Position numbers and translations under genes: made by a program. A stretch of DNA of 23,669 nt, from assembly GCA_910588625.1 (NCBI GenBank), contig CAJUQN010000039.1, positions 1-23,669 of the forward strand, read 5' to 3'. The notes beneath the pieces are model-generated. The model made no database searches, was not told where the DNA came from, and saw only the letters and a program-made list of their open reading frames with translations. This document shows, piece after piece, positions 20,732 through 23,669 of this stretch. Source of the stretch: an uncultured Oscillospiraceae bacterium (GTDB lineage Bacteria; Bacillota; Clostridia; Oscillospirales; Oscillospiraceae). Numbering within the stretch: the stretch's first letter is position 1; every line of letters begins with the position of its first letter.

Positions 20732-21736
20732 TCATCCGATGGTCTGGCAGAACCGCGCCAGGATGGTGGCCACCTGGGCCCGGGTGGCGGAGCCCGCCGG
20801 GTCCAGGGTCCGCTCATCCACGCCGTTGATGAGCTTGGCCTGATTGGCCCAGGCCATGGCGTCCCGGGCGTAGGAGCTGACCCGGTTGCCGTCGGAGTAA
20901 GCGGACAGATCCGCCCGGCCGCTGACGTCGTAGCCCTTATACTGGGCGTAGCGGTAGAGAATGGCGGCCATCTGCTCCCGGGTGATGGTGTCGTTGGGGC
21001 CGAACTGGGTGGCGCTGTAGCCGTTGACTACGCCGTTGGCGGCGGCCCAGGCCACAGGGGCGGTGTAATACTGCCCGGCGGGCACATCCCGGAAGGTGGA
21101 GGCCCCCGCCGCCGGAGAGCCCTCGTAGCGGTACAAAATGGTGACGATCATGGCCCGGGTGGTGGTCTGATTGGGGCTGAAAGCGGTGGGGCTGGTGCCG
21201 TTCATCAGGCCCTCGCCGTAGACGTAGCCCACTGAGTCATAGAACCAGTCGCCGGACTTTACGTCGGTGAAGGGCATTTCGACGACGCCGGGGTTGTCAT
21301 TGACGCCGACGGTGGGATAGGACAGCTCCTTTGTGGCGGTGTCCTCCAAATCCACCAGCTTGAGCCCGGAGGCGGAGAGGACCGTGAAGGGTTCCGCCCC
21401 GGCCAGGGCGCCCAGAGGGATCTCATCTCCCTGATTAATGTGGTTTTTAGCGGCGACATAGAGGGTGAGGCTGTTTCCCTCCCGGCTGGTGGCGGTGTGG
21501 ATGTCACTGCCAATCAGGGCCTGATCGAACGTGAAGGTACCGGGAGCCTTGTCCAGGTTCAGCGTTACTTGGATGGCGTCAAAGCCGCCGGACAGGCCCC
21601 GGATGGTGATGGTTTGATTGGCGGTGCCCAGGCCGTCCACCTGGACCCAGGGCTGGGGGTTGGCGGCCGCCGCCGGACTGATGAACAGTATAACGGCCAG
21701 CGCCGCGGTGAGGAGCAGAGAGAGTTTCCGTTTCAT
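20732..21736 (-). CDS. Secreted protein with three C-terminal SLH domains
   Basis: The 334-residue protein starts with a Sec signal peptide: MKRK, a hydrophobic core to about residue 20, then PAAAA with cleavage near 25. Residues 28-130 are a beta-rich region with spacing like a cohesin or carbohydrate-binding module (IQVTLNLDKAPGTFTF, EIPLGALAG). That domain call is tentative. Three SLH repeats follow at about 155-204, 215-264 and 277-331; the first two have the FxDV...ANG/GEG...F.PN..ITREQM pattern. SLH domains bind cell-wall polymers, so this protein should sit on the cell surface. AAGGAGG lies before ATG 21736 and overlaps the stop of the M60 gene 12 bases upstream, so the two are co-translated and probably act together. 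Confidence 0.92.
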   Translation of the reverse strand: MKRKLSLLLTAALAVILFISPAAAANPQPWVQVDGLGTANQTITIRGLSGGFDAIQVTLNLDKAPGTFTFDQALIGSDIHTATSREGNSLTLYVAAKNHINQGDEIPLGALAGAEPFTVLSASGLKLVDLEDTATKELSYPTVGVNDNPGVVEMPFTDVKSGDWFYDSVGYVYGEGLMNGTSPTAFSPNQTTTRAMIVTILYRYEGSPAAGASTFRDVPAGQYYTAPVAWAAANGVVNGYSATQFGPNDTITREQMAAILYRYAQYKGYDVSGRADLSAYSDGNRVSSYARDAMAWANQAKLINGVDERTLDPAGSATRAQVATILARFCQTIG

Positions 21737-21748
21737 GGTCCGTCCTCC

Positions 21749-23669
21749 TTATTGGTTGCCCGTCAGGGCGATCTGGGGCAGGTCATCGGTCTGGGGGAAG
21801 GTGGTCCACAGGGTCTCGCTGGTGACGCGGCCGCCGGGGGCGTTGGGGGTGTCGGTGCGGTAGAGCAGCACCCGGAACTCCATAGGCACGTCGCTGGTGA
21901 CGCCGGTGGAGGCGTTCAGCTTCTGTTCTGCCTCCATGTCGGGGACGAACAGCCAGAAGCCGTCGCTGATATCGCTGACCTCACCCCCGGCGGGGACCTC
22001 GGCGAACAGCAGGGCGTAGCCGTTCATGGCCCGCTCCACGCTGGCGGAGCTGCTTTCCTGGGATTCGGCGTCGGTGGTGTAGCGGGCCTGGACCTGGATG
22101 GTGTTATAGGCCGGATCGCCGCGGTAGGTGCCCGCGACTACCAGGGCGCCCGCCGGGATGACGCCGCCGTCGTAGCGGTATTCCTGGGCCAGTGTGCCCA
22201 CACAGGCGGACTCATACAGGTCTACCCGGTCGCCGGGGTAGTCCAGCAGCTCCACATTGGCGGTGCCGGGCAGGCCGGAGACGCGCAGGGCGTAGACGTC
22301 ATAGGCCCAGATGCGGGTATCGCCGGTGGCGCCGGGCTTGGCGAAATACCGCAGGGTGCCATTCTGGTCTACCGGGCCAAGGGCTACCGGCTTCCACTGG
22401 GACGAGCTGGTCTCCTTGACCTCCACGGTGCAGGAGGACAGGCTTGTGCCCGCCGTTTTGATGCCGGTGACGGCGACGCTGCCGCTCTTCATGGTGAACT
22501 CGATGCCGTTCCCGCTGACAGAGCGCGTGTAGAGGCCGGCGGAGATGGTCTTGTCATAGGCCACCCGCACCTGCTGGGCGGAGACGGCGGTCCGCTGATT
22601 GCCCAGCTTGTCCACGGGGACCACAGAATAGGTATAGGTCAGGTTGTTGGCCGCGCCCAAATCATCGGTGTAGGTATTGGCGGTGGTGAAGCCGATGGGC
22701 GTGCCGTTGCGCCGCACCTCGTAGCCCAGAACAGAGGAGTCCCCGCCCTGGATGGTCAGTGTGGCCTGATTGTTGGTGACGGAGGCGGAGACAGACACCG
22801 TTCCGTTGAAGCCCGCACCGTTCTGAAGCCGGTAGGCATAGGACTCGTCATTGAGATACCAGATGGCCCGGCTCTCGGCGGGGAGGCGGCTGAGCGTACC
22901 CTTCACATCGTCGCTCAGCGTCATGCCCCAGCGGGTGAAGAAATCGGTGAGATTGCGGTTCGCCGTTTCGGAGGCGATGAGAGCCACCCGGTCGTCATAG
23001 GAATATCCGCCGTAGGTCCCAGCTTTCCACTTGGTGAAGAACTGGCCGTAGAAATTCAAGGGGGCGTTTGCGTTGTCATAGGCCAGATGCAGCTGCCAGT
23101 ACATCCCCAGCTGGACGAACACGTTACCAGCCGCGCCGGGCCGTCCGGCGGCGGTTTTGGCGTAGATGGCGGGCCAGATATTGCTGTTGGTGAGGCGGGT
23201 GTTCTGGGTCATGGAGGCGCCGTCCCAGGCCTGGATGGCCAGGGAATAGATGTTGTTGGTGATCTCCGCTTTCCCCAGCTTGTCCATGTTATGGCCGATT
23301 TCGTGGGCGATGCCCCAGCCAAAGAGACTGTTGGTGTTGCCTGTTCCGGTGTAGGACACCGGCTTGCCGCCCATCAGACCCTGAGCGGAGCCGAAGCCCA
23401 CGCCCACGTGATTCCCGGCGGCGTACATGAACGCCCCGGCAAACATCCGCATATAGCGGATATTCTGGCGTGTAGTCATGGGATAGCGGTAGGCGTTGGT
23501 CCGGGGGCCGTTGGTGGTGACGATCCCCTGGACCCGGTTGGCCACATAGAGCTCGTCCTCCCAGGCCAGCACGTTTTGATACAGGGTCTCCACCATAGTT
23601 TCAATGGAGGCGTTCACCCCCTGAAGCCCGTTCAACGCCTGACTGGCGGGGATGGACAGCAGCACGCTG
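21749..23669 (-). CDS. M60-like (enhancin/mucinase-type) zinc metallopeptidase, N-terminus outside window
   Basis: The frame runs off the right edge; about 640 residues are visible and the signal peptide is not. The zinc site is HEIGH (codons at 23291-23305), followed by NMDKLGKAEITNNIYS, which supplies the third ligand E and the TNN typical of the M60 family. M60-like peptidases of gut bacteria cleave mucin-type glycoproteins outside the cell. After the catalytic domain comes a fibronectin-III-like module (about 22590-22810), then further beta-rich regions to the C-terminus with a discoidin-like look (WKPVALGPVDQNG, RYFAKPG). No SLH or LPXTG anchor is on the visible part, so surface attachment may depend on the SLH protein encoded next. 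The substrate is inferred from family. Confidence 0.88.
   Translation of the reverse strand, partial: SVLLSIPASQALNGLQGVNASIETMVETLYQNVLAWEDELYVANRVQGIVTTNGPRTNAYRYPMTTRQNIRYMRMFAGAFMYAAGNHVGVGFGSAQGLMGGKPVSYTGTGNTNSLFGWGIAHEIGHNMDKLGKAEITNNIYSLAIQAWDGASMTQNTRLTNSNIWPAIYAKTAAGRPGAAGNVFVQLGMYWQLHLAYDNANAPLNFYGQFFTKWKAGTYGGYSYDDRVALIASETANRNLTDFFTRWGMTLSDDVKGTLSRLPAESRAIWYLNDESYAYRLQNGAGFNGTVSVSASVTNNQATLTIQGGDSSVLGYEVRRNGTPIGFTTANTYTDDLGAANNLTYTYSVVPVDKLGNQRTAVSAQQVRVAYDKTISAGLYTRSVSGNGIEFTMKSGSVAVTGIKTAGTSLSSCTVEVKETSSSQWKPVALGPVDQNGTLRYFAKPGATGDTRIWAYDVYALRVSGLPGTANVELLDYPGDRVDLYESACVGTLAQEYRYDGGVIPAGALVVAGTYRGDPAYNTIQVQARYTTDAESQESSSASVERAMNGYALLFAEVPAGGEVSDISDGFWLFVPDMEAEQKLNASTGVTSDVPMEFRVLLYRTDTPNAPGGRVTSETLWTTFPQTDDLPQIALTGNQ

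Noticed and set aside
1..23669. Possible CRISPR array, tRNA, rRNA or complete insertion sequence
   Set aside because: No regularly spaced repeats, cloverleaf-like sequence, rRNA motif or transposase frame was seen on either strand.

Overview
The window is GC-rich (roughly 60%) bacterial chromosome. It looks like a strictly anaerobic, Gram-positive-type Clostridia, most like a gut member of the Oscillospiraceae. That placement is inference from rubrerythrin, formate-tetrahydrofolate ligase under a ZTP riboswitch, S-layer-homology (SLH) domains, an M60 (mucin-type) peptidase, strong AGGAGG ribosome sites and Firmicutes-style TTGACA/TATAAT promoters. There is no rRNA, tRNA or CRISPR array, and nothing that fixes the species.

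Layout. (1) 1-3052, plus strand: the 3' part of tsaD, an AT-rich scrap that reads like the tail of an acetyltransferase, then a complete promoter / ZTP aptamer / terminator switch controlling fhs. (2) 3167-10738, minus strand: glgX-type debranching enzyme, nitroreductase, a small P-loop protein, a compact thioredoxin-reductase-like flavoprotein, a Suv3-like RNA helicase and a membrane protein with a DUF5067-like outer domain. (3) 10872-15290, plus strand: rubrerythrin with its own promoter and terminator, then a deoxysugar operon of rhamnulokinase, an AraA/FucI-type isomerase and rhamnulose-1-phosphate aldolase, closed by a 15-bp terminator. (4) 15291-18338, a mosaic: a PadR-type repressor plus DUF2812 membrane protein under a consensus promoter with twin operators, a beheaded MobC relic of a mobile element on the opposite strand, an AT-rich junction, and the 3' half of a Gfo/Idh/MocA oxidoreductase. 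(5) 18344-23669, minus strand: an AraC regulator, O-acetylhomoserine sulfhydrylase with a palindromic operator at its predicted start site, and an M60 peptidase / SLH protein pair running off the right edge.

How the parts work together. fhs feeds formate into one-carbon folate metabolism and is switched on when ZTP signals folate shortage. The rha-type genes form a complete isomerise-phosphorylate-cleave route for a 6-deoxyhexose, giving dihydroxyacetone phosphate and lactaldehyde. The AraC regulator nearby is a plausible but unproven controller. The M60/SLH pair would act outside the cell on host glycoprotein. The PadR/DUF2812 pair is a self-contained, autoregulated membrane module sitting next to mobile-element debris.

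The points most worth a second look are the PadR twin operators, the mosaic scar at 15.3-18.3 kb, the Suv3-like helicase with a zinc-ribbon tail, the thioredoxin-reductase-like protein with an eroded NADPH site, and the non-RhaA isomerase in a rhamnose-type operon. I did not find a clearly new multi-gene system. The novelty here is in regulatory layout and in unusual family members.
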